NCBI GenBank assembly: GCA_900556405.1
Contig: USPB01000014.1
Location: 1-16,311, forward strand
Length of the DNA: 16,311 nucleotides
Direction of reading: 5' to 3'
DNA from: an uncultured Actinomyces sp.
GTDB lineage: Bacteria; Actinomycetota; Actinomycetes; Actinomycetales; Actinomycetaceae
The notes below the pieces were generated by a model. The model saw nothing but the letters and a program-made list of their open reading frames with translations. It did not search any database and was not told the origin of the DNA. Position 1 is the first letter of the stretch. Each line of letters opens with the position of its first letter. Both the position numbers and the translations under genes were made by a program. This document shows positions 1 to 6,688 of this stretch, piece by piece.

Positions 1-605
1 CCTACCTGCCGATCGACCCGCACGACGTGGGCCGCTCGTACGAGGCCGTGGTGCGCGTGAACTCGCAGTCCGGCAAGGGCGGCGTCGCCTACCTCATGTC
101 GACGGCACACGCCCTCGAGCTGCCGCGTCGCCTGCAGGTGGAGTTCTCTCGCATCGTCCAGCGCCACACGGACACCTACGGCGGCGAGATTAACGCGGAT
201 CTGCTGTGGCAGATCTTCGCCGACGAGTACCTGCCGACGAACGCTGCGCCGGGCCTGGAGTCGTGGGGTCGCTTCGATCTGCGCTCCTCGCAGGTGGGCA
301 CCATGGATGATGAGCATGTCGAGCTGAACGCGACGCTCACCGACAACGGCGAGGTCGTGAAGGTTCACGCGCAGGGCAAGGGTCCGATCGACGCGTTCGT
401 GTCCGCCCTGCACGAGTTCGACCTGGATGTGCGCATCCTCGACTACTCCGAGCATGCGATGAGCCAGGGCCGCGATGCGCGCGCTGCCGCCTACGTGGAG
501 GCGGCCGTGGATGGCCAGATCGTGTGGGGCGTCGGCATCGACTCCTCGATCACTCGCGCGTCCTACAAGGCCGTCATTTCGGCGGTGAACCGCGCCCTGC
601 GCTGA
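1..605 (+). CDS. leuA: 2-isopropylmalate synthase, C-terminal part (5' end outside window)
   Basis: This is the carboxy-terminal part of LeuA, which condenses acetyl-CoA with 2-oxoisovalerate in the first committed step of leucine synthesis. The reading frame is open from base 3 and stops with TGA at 603-605. The visible residues begin YLPIDPHDVGRSYEAVVRVN and continue with SQSGKGGVAYL, the conserved linker that leads into the LeuA dimer/regulatory domain. That domain binds leucine in this family. The last residues (VWGVGIDSSITRASYKAVIS) are typical of the C-terminal regulatory fold of the long actinobacterial LeuA. The catalytic TIM barrel lies upstream of the window. A hairpin follows 19 bases after the stop, so this is probably the end of a transcript. 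I am confident of the family; full length cannot be judged. Confidence 0.93.
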   Translation, partial: YLPIDPHDVGRSYEAVVRVNSQSGKGGVAYLMSTAHALELPRRLQVEFSRIVQRHTDTYGGEINADLLWQIFADEYLPTNAAPGLESWGRFDLRSSQVGTMDDEHVELNATLTDNGEVVKVHAQGKGPIDAFVSALHEFDLDVRILDYSEHAMSQGRDARAAAYVEAAVDGQIVWGVGIDSSITRASYKAVISAVNRALR

Positions 606-624
606 GCGCGCGCGAAAACGATAG

Positions 625-662
625 GGACCCCGGCCTCGTTCATGGTGACGAGGCTGGGGTCC
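625..662. terminator. Bidirectional hairpin between leuA and the convergent tetR gene
   Basis: GGACCCCGGCCTCGT (625-639) pairs with ACGAGGCTGGGGTCC (648-662): 15 bp with one G-U pair and an 8-base loop. It lies 19 bases past the leuA stop and 34 bases past the minus-strand tetR stop, so it can serve both. The T-tract is poor on the plus strand (TTCGTATGCG); on the minus strand the tail contains CGTTTTCG. The stem core is shared with hairpins at 1433, 12900 and 15480. Confidence 0.75.
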
Positions 663-696
663 TTCGTATGCGTCAGTGCCCTCAGGAGGCGGACCC

Positions 697-1266
697 TCAG
701 GAGACGGGGGAGTGTGCGAAGAGCTCGAGGCTGCGGCGCACCTGCCCGGCGAGGATGCGGGAGATTCGCTCCGTGAGGAGGGCGGGATCAGCGCTCATGT
801 CGGAGGCGAGCCACTGGGTCACGTGTCCGAGCACGCTGAGCGTGAAGTGCTCGGTGATGAACTCACGGTCGTCGGGGCGCACGGTCAGGCCGTTGGAGTC
901 ATGGTCGACGATGGGTTCCATGACGGCGCGCAGCTGCTTGTAAAGGAAGACCTGGAGATCTTCCATGGACAGGGTTGAGACAACGGAGCGCGTCTCTTCG
1001 CGGTGGGTCTGCATCCATGTGAGCATGGCGAGCAGTCCCTTGGCCCACTCCTCGTGGGAGGAGTGGGCCTTGATCTGGTCGGCAACCTCGCGTTTGAAAA
1101 CCCAGACGGTCAGGTCGCGGATGTCGGCGAAGTGGTAGTAGAAGGCCTGGCGGGTCACGCCGGCGGTGCGCGTGAGGCCGGAGACGGTCACCTTCGACAG
1201 GGGGACGGTCTGGAGTGCGTCGCGCAGGGCGTGCGCGAGCATCGTTTTCGCATCGGTGTGGGGCAT
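697..1266 (-). CDS. TetR-family transcriptional regulator, DhaS-like (copy 1)
   Basis: This 189-residue protein has a TetR helix-turn-helix at about residues 28-47. TVSGLTRTAGVTRQAFYYHF is the canonical recognition helix with the YYHF end, and DLTVWVFKRE follows. The C-terminal half resembles the TetR_C_8 / DhaS type, with the motif LLAMLTWMQTHREET. The ATG at 1266 is preceded by GAGGA at a spacing of about 6 bases. It is clearly a paralogue of the next gene: both have PLSK(V/I)(T/S)VS, LTR(T/S)AGVTRQAFYYHF and MTWM/LTWM blocks in the same places. No enzyme or transporter gene is adjacent, so the target is unknown. A motif shared with the paralogue lies just upstream (1295-1313), which suggests autoregulation. 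The ligand cannot be inferred. Confidence 0.88.
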   Translation of the reverse strand: MPHTDAKTMLAHALRDALQTVPLSKVTVSGLTRTAGVTRQAFYYHFADIRDLTVWVFKREVADQIKAHSSHEEWAKGLLAMLTWMQTHREETRSVVSTLSMEDLQVFLYKQLRAVMEPIVDHDSNGLTVRPDDREFITEHFTLSVLGHVTQWLASDMSADPALLTERISRILAGQVRRSLELFAHSPVS

Positions 1267-1294
1267 CGGAGATCCTCGTCGACATGAAAAGAGG

Positions 1295-1313
1295 GGTTAC
1301 GAGCAAACTGTAC
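1295..1313 (-). promoter_or_regulatory. Candidate promoter/operator of tetR copy 1, shared with copy 2
   Basis: On the plus strand GGTTACGAGCAAACTGTAC lies 28 bases upstream of the ATG. It lines up with GGTTATGAGTAAACCATAAC ahead of the paralogous tetR (about 14 of 20 identical by eye). On the minus strand it contains TACAGT, a possible -10. No good -35 is visible. The dyad is imperfect here and perfect in the other copy. Confidence 0.4.
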
Positions 1314-1321
1314 AGGCTGAA

Positions 1322-1335
1322 TCGCGGATCCGCGA
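1322..1335. promoter_or_regulatory. Perfect 14-bp palindrome upstream of tetR copy 1
   Basis: TCGCGGATCCGCGA is a perfect palindrome lying 55-69 bases upstream of the tetR ATG, where a -35 element would fall. It is a candidate operator for this or another dimeric regulator. No second copy was seen in the window. Confidence 0.3.
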
Positions 1336-1432
1336 AATTTCAGTGCAATGTGCGACTAACCAATTGTATAGCTCAGATTGGCTTGTATGCATCCGGAAAC
1401 GTCGTTCTTGGGTGGCGGAGTGTATGGTTCAG

Positions 1433-1463
1433 CCCCGGCCTCGCCATTCGGGCGAGGTCGGGG
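1433..1463 (-). terminator. Hairpin downstream of tetR copy 2
   Basis: CCCCGGCCTCGCC (1433-1445) pairs with GGCGAGGTCGGGG (1451-1463), 13 bp including one G-U pair, with a 5-base loop. It starts 48 bases after the TGA of tetR copy 2. No T-run follows on either strand, so intrinsic termination is only presumed. It belongs to the same stem family as the hairpins at 625, 12900 and 15480. Confidence 0.5.
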
Positions 1464-1511
1464 CGAGAGGGCTGCGTGTCTGTCCCTGTGCGGTTGGTGG
1501 GAATAACCGCG

Positions 1512-2051
1512 TTACTTGGTCAGGCGAGCCAGGGCGGGGGTGGTCTGGTCGGTCATGAGTACTCGCATGCGAGCAATTGCGAGTGAGGGGTTGACCTCGA
1601 GGCCGGAGAGCATCCACTGTCCGATGTGGGCGGTGGTCGCCAGGGCGAAGTGTTGGGCGACGACGTCGCGCGCTGTTGCCGAGGCAGAGCCGGGCAGGCG
1701 GGACTCGATGAGCTCCTGGATGTGAGAGGTCAGGAACGCCCACAGGTCGTTCGGCTCGATGGTCTTCATGGCCGAGGCGGTCTCGTCGCGATGGTTGTGC
1801 ATCCAGGTCATGGTGGCCTCGATAGCGTCGAGCCATTCTCCCGAACTGTCGGTCAGGCGAGATGTGACTTCCTCGCGGAAAACCCAGGCGTTGAGGTCGC
1901 TCAGGGAGTTGAAGTGGTAGTAGAACGCTTGACGGGTGACCCCAGCGGAACGTGTCAGCGCGCTGACAGAGATCTTTGACAGGGGGGTCTGGGTCAGTGC
2001 CTGACGCAGTGCAGTGCCAAGCTTTTCGCGGGCATCGATCGGGGGTGCCAT
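1512..2051 (-). CDS. TetR-family transcriptional regulator, DhaS-like (copy 2)
   Basis: A 179-residue TetR regulator with the DNA-binding helices at about residues 29-48 (SALTRSAGVTRQAFYYHF), followed by SDLNAWVFRE and a C-terminal domain containing MTWMHNHRDET. The open frame continues far upstream, but the true start is the ATG at 2051. The conserved TetR alignment begins there, GGAAGGA stands 6 bases before it, and everything upstream in this frame is intergenic or antisense to recO. It lies in tandem with a paralogue at 697-1266 and is divergent from recO. A perfect 7-7-7 dyad 19 bases upstream of the start is a likely self-operator. No metabolic neighbour suggests a ligand, and regulation of recO is possible but unsupported. 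Confidence 0.88.
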   Translation of the reverse strand: MAPPIDAREKLGTALRQALTQTPLSKISVSALTRSAGVTRQAFYYHFNSLSDLNAWVFREEVTSRLTDSSGEWLDAIEATMTWMHNHRDETASAMKTIEPNDLWAFLTSHIQELIESRLPGSASATARDVVAQHFALATTAHIGQWMLSGLEVNPSLAIARMRVLMTDQTTPALARLTK

Positions 2052-2069
2052 CTGTATCCTTCCTTCGAC

Positions 2070-2090
2070 GGTTATGAGTAAACCATAACC
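2070..2090 (-). promoter_or_regulatory. Operator/promoter of tetR copy 2: perfect inverted repeat
   Basis: GGTTATG (2070-2076) and CATAACC (2084-2090) form a perfect 7-bp inverted repeat around a 7-base spacer, 18 bases before the ATG. Read on the minus strand it contains TATGGT (possible -10), with TAGATA 17 bases upstream as a weak -35. A TetR dimer bound here would block the promoter. A related sequence precedes the paralogue. Confidence 0.5.
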
Positions 2091-2294
2091 AGTTACGAAG
2101 AAACTATCTACTCGAAAACTACTTGCCGGCTGTGTAACCGACCACGCTGTCAGTTTCTCATATATTGTTGTCAGTGCCTGTCTGAGGGCTTGTCGGTGGA
2201 TGTGACAGTGCACTTCACAATTAATTTCGCGCCCTGCGATGCATGCGGGCATCACGTCACTGCGACTGTGCCGACGTGACACAATGTCCGTGTG

Positions 2295-3032
2295 ATGAAG
2301 TCCTATCGAGACGAGGCGATCGTCCTGCGCACCCACAAGCTGGGCGAAGCGGATCGCATCATCACGCTTCTCACCGCTGAGCATGGCCAGGTGCGTGCCG
2401 TTGCCAAGGGGGTGCGCAAGACGACCTCCAAGTTCGGTGCGCGCGTCGAACCCTTCTCCGTCATCGACGCCCAGCTCCATCGTGGCCGCACCCTCGATAC
2501 TCTGACCCAGGTTGCATCCATCGCCCAATACGGTGACGCGATCGCCGCCAACTACGACCTCTTCCTCGCGGCCACCGTCATCGTTGAGACCGCCGAACGC
2601 CTCACGACGGATGCGCAGGACGGCACGCATTCCCAGTACTTGCTCCTCCTCGGCGCACTCAACGCCCTCGCGAGGGAACGCCACGACCCGACCCTCATTC
2701 GTACCTCGTACACGCTGCGCGCTCTCGCCCTGGCCGGATGGGCGCCCTCCTGTTTCGACTGCGCCGTGTGCGGCACCCAGGGACCCCACTCCTCATTCTC
2801 CATCCCCGACGGAGGCACCGTCTGCGACACCTGTCGTCCGCCCGGTGCCTCCTCGCCCGCGCCCGACACGGTGGCCCTCCTCGGCCAACTGCTCAGCGGC
2901 GACTGGGAGCACGCCGACCGCTGTGAACCCTATGCGCGCACCGAGGCCTCGGGCCTCATCTCCTCGTACACTCAATGGCATCTGGAACGCCGCCTGCGCT
3001 CGCTGAGCGTCATCGATAGGAGTCACCCATGA
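2295..3032 (+). CDS. recO: DNA repair protein RecO
   Basis: RecO (245 residues) works in the RecFOR pathway, loading RecA onto SSB-coated single-stranded DNA at gaps. The N-terminus (KSYRDEAIVLRTHKLGEADR, then AVAKGVRKT) is the typical actinobacterial RecO OB-fold start. The C-terminal part carries a zinc-finger-like cysteine set at about residues 153, 156, 159, 177 and 180 (CFDCAVC and CDTC). I chose the ATG at 2295; a GTG at 2292 is the only close alternative. There is no convincing Shine-Dalgarno sequence, and CACAAT at 2280-2285 sits where a -10 would be for a leaderless message. The 3' end overlaps the uppS start by ATGA, so the two are co-transcribed. Confidence 0.95.
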   Translation: MKSYRDEAIVLRTHKLGEADRIITLLTAEHGQVRAVAKGVRKTTSKFGARVEPFSVIDAQLHRGRTLDTLTQVASIAQYGDAIAANYDLFLAATVIVETAERLTTDAQDGTHSQYLLLLGALNALARERHDPTLIRTSYTLRALALAGWAPSCFDCAVCGTQGPHSSFSIPDGGTVCDTCRPPGASSPAPDTVALLGQLLSGDWEHADRCEPYARTEASGLISSYTQWHLERRLRSLSVIDRSHP

Positions 3033-3853
3033 CAGATCTGCGCCCCACTCCTATGGACCGCGCCCCGCAAGACCCCACCGCGCCCCTGCTCGGACCGGGC
3101 CAATGGCACCGCGAGGCGCCCGTCTTTCGCAAGGGAGAGGCCCCCGCGCACGTCGCCCTCATCATGGACGGAAACGGGCGTTGGGCCAACAGTCGAGGCC
3201 TGGCGCGCACCGAAGGACACCGCGCCGGGGAGTACGCCCTCATGGACACCATCGCCGGTGCGATCGACGCGGGCGTGCGCTACCTGAGCGTCTACACTTT
3301 CTCGACCGAAAACTGGAAGCGTTCGCCCGCGGAAGTCTCCTTCATCATGAACTACGCCTCTGACGTGCTCGCCCGTCGCACCGACCAGCTCGCGCAGTGG
3401 GGCGTGCATGTGCGCTGGAGCGGGCGCCGACCCAAGCTGTGGAAGAGCGTCATCAACGCGCTGGAGAAGGCCGACCGTGCGACCTCGCACTGCAAAACCC
3501 TCGACCTCATCATGTGCGTCAACTACGGTGGACGCGCTGAGCTTGCCGACGCCGCCAGATCCATCGCCGAGGACGTCGCGGCCGGGCGCCTGAGCCCGCG
3601 TGGCGTCACGGAAAAGACACTGTCGCGCCACCTCTACCTGCCAGACGTTCCCGACGTCGACCTCATGATCCGCACGTCGGGCGAACAGCGCCTCTCCAAC
3701 TATCTGCTGTGGCAGATGGCGTATGCGGAAATGATGTTCGTCAACACGCCCTGGCCGGCCTTCGACCGTGAAGAGCTGTGGGGGTGTCTGGAAGAGTTCG
3801 CGGGCCGTGATCGCCGCTTCGGCGGCGCGATCGACCGTGTCGCCAGCTCCTAG
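3029..3853 (+). CDS. uppS: Isoprenyl (undecaprenyl/decaprenyl) diphosphate synthase
   Basis: A 274-residue cis-prenyltransferase that extends farnesyl-type diphosphates with isopentenyl units to make the lipid carrier for peptidoglycan and other wall polymers. The catalytic aspartate is in HVALIMDGNGRWA (D47). Further hallmarks are EGHRAGEYALMD, YLSVYTFSTENWKR and, near the end, LMIRTSGEQRLSNYLLWQM followed by FVNTPWPAF, the diphosphate-binding and dimer-interface region. About 25-35 residues precede the conserved core, a common actinobacterial extension. The start overlaps the recO stop by ATGA. The stop overlaps that of the convergent DedA-like gene, leaving no room for a terminator between them. 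The product chain length cannot be told from sequence alone. Confidence 0.95.
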   Translation: MTDLRPTPMDRAPQDPTAPLLGPGQWHREAPVFRKGEAPAHVALIMDGNGRWANSRGLARTEGHRAGEYALMDTIAGAIDAGVRYLSVYTFSTENWKRSPAEVSFIMNYASDVLARRTDQLAQWGVHVRWSGRRPKLWKSVINALEKADRATSHCKTLDLIMCVNYGGRAELADAARSIAEDVAAGRLSPRGVTEKTLSRHLYLPDVPDVDLMIRTSGEQRLSNYLLWQMAYAEMMFVNTPWPAFDREELWGCLEEFAGRDRRFGGAIDRVASS

Positions 3854-4401
3854 TCGTTATCCGCGCTGTCCGCTGCGCGCGCGGCGTTCACCGTGCGGCG
3901 CTCGCGGCGGCCCCACGCAATCTTCGCGGCGATCAGCATGGCGATGAGGGCGAGGCCCGCCCACCCCCAGGGGGAGCCTGCAACTGCGCGGATCGCGGCT
4001 GCAAAGACCGCGAGCGTGCCCAGGCCATACAGGAGAGCCCAGAGGATACACCCCGGGATCATCGCGAACGTGTAGGTGCTCCAGCGCATCCGTACGAGTC
4101 CTGCGCCCGCGTTGACGGCGGTCTGGATGCCGACCGTCAGGAAGCATAGGGGAATGACGATGATTCCCCACTTGTCCAGGATGGCCGCGCCCTTACGGGG
4201 GATAGGGCCGTCGAACCAGCGTGCGACGGCGCCGACGAAACCCTGGCGCCCGTTCGCTCTAACCGCGCCCGAGGCGGCACCTCGCGCCAGCCAATAGGTG
4301 AGCTGGGCGCGGAAGAAAACAACCACGAAGAGGAACACGAAGAGCCAGACGCCCTCGCGTGCGAAGGCGGGGACCATGGAGTCGATACCGGCGGCAAACA
4401 T
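3850..4401 (-). CDS. DedA-like (SNARE-associated family) membrane protein
   Basis: A 183-residue integral membrane protein. Hydrophobic spans are visible at about residues 15-35, 85-110, 120-140 and 143-163. The block IVIPLCFLTVGIQTAV followed by NAGAGLVRMRW and CILWALLYGLG matches the layout of the DedA signature (FxxRxxPxxR...AGxxxMxxxxF...W). However, the arginines expected in that motif are replaced (GIQTAV), so it is a divergent member. DedA proteins act in membrane lipid flipping and proton-motive-force-dependent envelope homeostasis; the substrate here is unknown. The ATG at 4401 follows GGGAG at a 4-5-base spacing. TAGGAT at about 4434-4439 is a possible -10. Its stop overlaps the uppS stop tail to tail. 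Being next to uppS, whose product's carrier lipid must be recycled, is suggestive only. Confidence 0.7.
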   Translation of the reverse strand: MFAAGIDSMVPAFAREGVWLFVFLFVVVFFRAQLTYWLARGAASGAVRANGRQGFVGAVARWFDGPIPRKGAAILDKWGIIVIPLCFLTVGIQTAVNAGAGLVRMRWSTYTFAMIPGCILWALLYGLGTLAVFAAAIRAVAGSPWGWAGLALIAMLIAAKIAWGRRERRTVNAARAADSADND

Positions 4402-4462
4402 GACGCTCCCAGAGTGAGGCTCAGCAAACGAAGCCTATCCTAACCTGCGAGGTGGGGTGTAG

Positions 4463-4499
4463 AAAAGGCCTGGGAGTGTATCCGCCTCCCAGGCCTTTT
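4463..4499 (-). terminator. Rho-independent terminator of the znu-zur operon
   Basis: AAAAGGCCTGGGAG (4463-4476) is perfectly complementary to CTCCCAGGCCTTTT (4486-4499), a 14-bp stem with a 9-base loop. On the minus strand it starts 18 bases after the zur stop and ends in TTTT. It is formally bidirectional, and no plus-strand gene ends here. Confidence 0.88.
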
Positions 4500-4517
4500 C
4501 GTATGCGTATCGCCCCG

Positions 4518-4907
4518 TTAGCTCTTCGCACGACAGGAGCTGCACACGCCAAACAGTTCCAGCGAATGCTCGACGTCGCTGAAGCCGTGCGCGGTTGCGA
4601 CGGACTCCACCCACGACTCGATCTGCGACTGCTCGATCTCCTCGGTGAAACCGCACTTGCGGCACACCAGGTGGTGATGGTGGTGGTGCGTCGTGCAGGA
4701 GCGGTAGAGGGCCTCACCGTCGGAGGAACGCAGCGTGTCGACTCGTCCGTCCTCTGCGAGGCTTTGGAGCGAGCGGTAGACGGTCGCCAGCCCCACGCGC
4801 TGTCCCTGCAGGTGCAGGTCTTCGAAGATCTGCTGGGCGCTGCGGAAGTCGTTGACGCGCGTCAGCTCGTCGAGGACTGCTTGACGCTGCTTCGTCATGC
4901 GCTGCAT
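4518..4907 (-). CDS. zur: Fur-family zinc uptake regulator (Zur)
   Basis: A 129-residue Fur-family repressor. The winged helix occupies about residues 5-65 (TKQRQAVLDEL; GLATVYRSLQSLAE). The dimerization domain carries the metal sites: a six-histidine run at 74-79, then C82-x2-C85, and C122-x2-C125 at the end, the structural zinc cysteines of the family. With zinc bound, Zur represses uptake genes. The ATG at 4907 is chosen because GGAGG stands 7 bases upstream; an in-frame ATG at 4898 is the alternative. It is the last gene of the znuA-znuC-znuB-zur operon, 16 bases after znuB, so repression of the operon's promoter would also limit zur itself. Calling it Zur rather than Fur or Mur rests on this context. 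Confidence 0.9.
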   Translation of the reverse strand: MQRMTKQRQAVLDELTRVNDFRSAQQIFEDLHLQGQRVGLATVYRSLQSLAEDGRVDTLRSSDGEALYRSCTTHHHHHHLVCRKCGFTEEIEQSQIESWVESVATAHGFSDVEHSLELFGVCSSCRAKS

Positions 4908-4923
4908 GGTGTTGCCTCCATCG

Positions 4924-5850
4924 TCATGCGTTCGAGTGAGCGATCTGGTCGTGCTCAGGGTGCTGGTTGTGGCTGCGTGCCGCGCGAATCCTGCGCACCC
5001 TGCGGATACGATCCACAATAGCCCTGATCGCGAAACCAATCGCGTACGAAGCGATGGCTCCCACAACGATCGTTGCCCCGGGGGAGAGGTCGACGAAGTA
5101 GGTCAGGGACAGGCCCGACGTGCAAATGATGACGCCCAGAGCCATCGCGATGCCCATCGTTGAGCGGAACGAACGCGCGCCCAGCTGTGCGATGGCGACG
5201 GGGATGACCATGAGGGCGCTGACGAGCAGCGATCCGACGACGCGCATCGCAACGGCGACGGTCAGCGCCGACAGGACTGCGATGAGGAGGGACAGCGTGC
5301 GCACGGGCAGACCTGTTGAGCGCGCGAAGTCCTCGTCGTTGGTGACCGAGAAGAGCGCGGGAGCCAATCCCACGCCGAGGGCCACGATCGCGATCCCGAG
5401 GATCGTGATGAGCGTGATGTCGCTCCAACGCACCGTCGAGATTGACCCGAAAAGGTAGGAATTGAGCTGCGCGGAGGTGCCACCAGCCAGGCCGATCAGC
5501 AGGACACCGCCGGCGATGCCGCCGTAGAACAGCATGGCCAGGGCCGTGTCCCCGGACGTGCGGCCACTCTGGCGCACCAGCTCAATGGTGATCGCGCCGA
5601 GCAGTGAGATGATCACCGCACCCGGGACCGCCCACGAGTCGGCCGGGCTCACGTTTGCGAACGTGCCGACCAGCCAGCCGAGCGCAACGCCGGTTAGAGA
5701 GATGTGTCCGATGCCGTCTCCGAGCATCGCGAGCCTGCGGTGCACGAGATACGTGCCGATGATTGGGGCGGTGAGGCCCACGATGAGGGCAGCCAGCAGC
5801 GAACGCTGCATCATCGGCGAGGACAGGAGGGTCGTCAGTGCGTCAATCAT
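4924..5850 (-). CDS. znuB: Zinc ABC transporter permease ZnuB
   Basis: A 308-residue permease of the ABC-3 metal family with about eight or nine hydrophobic spans. It forms the membrane channel through which zinc passes from ZnuA, driven by ZnuC. Family landmarks are the early HRRLAMLGDGIGHISLTGVA segment and the late LSLTYFVDLSPGATIVV segment. The ATG at 5850 is preferred over a GTG at 5874 because GGGAG lies 7 bases before it and the family alignment begins there (MIDALTTLLSS). It starts 13 bases after the znuC stop. The C-terminus ends in a basic stretch and a short histidine-containing tail (SHNQHPEHDQIAH) in the cytosol. ABC-3 permeases can also carry manganese; zinc is inferred from the linked Zur and the His-rich ZnuA. 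Confidence 0.92.
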   Translation of the reverse strand: MIDALTTLLSSPMMQRSLLAALIVGLTAPIIGTYLVHRRLAMLGDGIGHISLTGVALGWLVGTFANVSPADSWAVPGAVIISLLGAITIELVRQSGRTSGDTALAMLFYGGIAGGVLLIGLAGGTSAQLNSYLFGSISTVRWSDITLITILGIAIVALGVGLAPALFSVTNDEDFARSTGLPVRTLSLLIAVLSALTVAVAMRVVGSLLVSALMVIPVAIAQLGARSFRSTMGIAMALGVIICTSGLSLTYFVDLSPGATIVVGAIASYAIGFAIRAIVDRIRRVRRIRAARSHNQHPEHDQIAHSNA

Positions 5851-5863
5851 GCGTCGCTCCCGT

Positions 5864-6688
5864 CTAGACTCCACTCACGAGGCCGTGGTCGGTCGGCGCG
5901 GCCCCGGGTTCGATGGTGGGGTGGCAGTGGTCGCCGCCACCGTGGTGTTGTTCGTGGTCGTCCTCGATGTGGGGCGGACCGTCGTAGGAGACGTGACCCG
6001 CGCTGATGTGCAGCTCTCGGTCGAGGAGGGGGCCGAGCTCGCCGAGCTCGTGCAGGACGATGAGGATCGTCGTCCCCTCCGCCTTGGCCTCGGCGACGAT
6101 CTGCGCCAGGCGTGCGCGCGAGGCCGCGTCAATTCCGGCCATCGGCTCATCCATGATGAGCAGCTCGGGACGGCGAACGAGGGCGCGGGCGATGAGGACG
6201 CGCTGCGCCTGTCCGCCCGAGAGGATGTTGAGGGGGGAGTGAGCGCGGTGAGACATGCCGACGCGTTCGAGGGCGGCCATCGCCTTCGCGGTGTCGCCCG
6301 GAAGCGCCCACAGGCGACGAGGCCCAAGCAGGCCGGATCGCACGACCTCGATCGCGCTGGCGCTGATCGCGCCGCCCGAGGAGATACGCTGAGGCACGTA
6401 GCCGATCTTGTTCCAGGGGACGCGGCGACGGGTGGTGACCGAGTGACCAAAGAGCCGGGCGTCGCCGCTGGTGATGGGCGCGGTGCCGAGCAGGGCCTTG
6501 AGGGTGGTGGACTTGCCGGAGCCGTTCGACCCCGTGATCGCGACGGTCTGGCCTGCGGGAATACGCAGCGAGATTCCGTGCAGGATCAGGTCTGTATCCC
6601 AGGCCACGTGCAGATTATCGAGACGCACGACGGCGGTCGCCTCCGAGTGGGAGGCTCCCGCCGTCGTGGGAGTGAAAGTCGTTGTCAC
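5864..6688 (-). CDS. znuC: Zinc ABC transporter ATP-binding protein ZnuC
   Basis: The 274-residue ATPase of the zinc importer. The full set of ABC motifs is present: Walker A GSNGSGKST (53-61), Q-loop GYVPQ (96-100), signature LSGGQAQR (156-163), Walker B LLIMDE (176-181) and the switch histidine in VLHEL (H213). After the ATPase core there is a His/Asp-rich tail at about 241-258 (IEDDHEQHHGGGDHCHP) that may bind zinc. The start is uncertain. The GTG at 6688 overlaps the znuA stop (GTGA) but lacks a clear ribosome binding site. A GTG at 6628 has GGAGG 11 bases upstream and fits the usual family N-terminus, so the protein may be 20 residues shorter. The tail was seen only on this copy. Confidence 0.92.
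   Translation of the reverse strand: MTTTFTPTTAGASHSEATAVVRLDNLHVAWDTDLILHGISLRIPAGQTVAITGSNGSGKSTTLKALLGTAPITSGDARLFGHSVTTRRRVPWNKIGYVPQRISSGGAISASAIEVVRSGLLGPRRLWALPGDTAKAMAALERVGMSHRAHSPLNILSGGQAQRVLIARALVRRPELLIMDEPMAGIDAASRARLAQIVAEAKAEGTTILIVLHELGELGPLLDRELHISAGHVSYDGPPHIEDDHEQHHGGGDHCHPTIEPGAAPTDHGLVSGV

Noticed and set aside
2284..2297. Three-codon leader peptide (ATG TCC GTG TGA) overlapping the recO start
   Set aside because: It is too short, has no ribosome binding site, and is easily expected by chance.
2052..2789. Amino-terminal extension of the second TetR protein to 425 residues
   Set aside because: The extra part runs through the intergenic region and antisense to recO, has no family similarity, and a good ribosome binding site marks the ATG at 2051.
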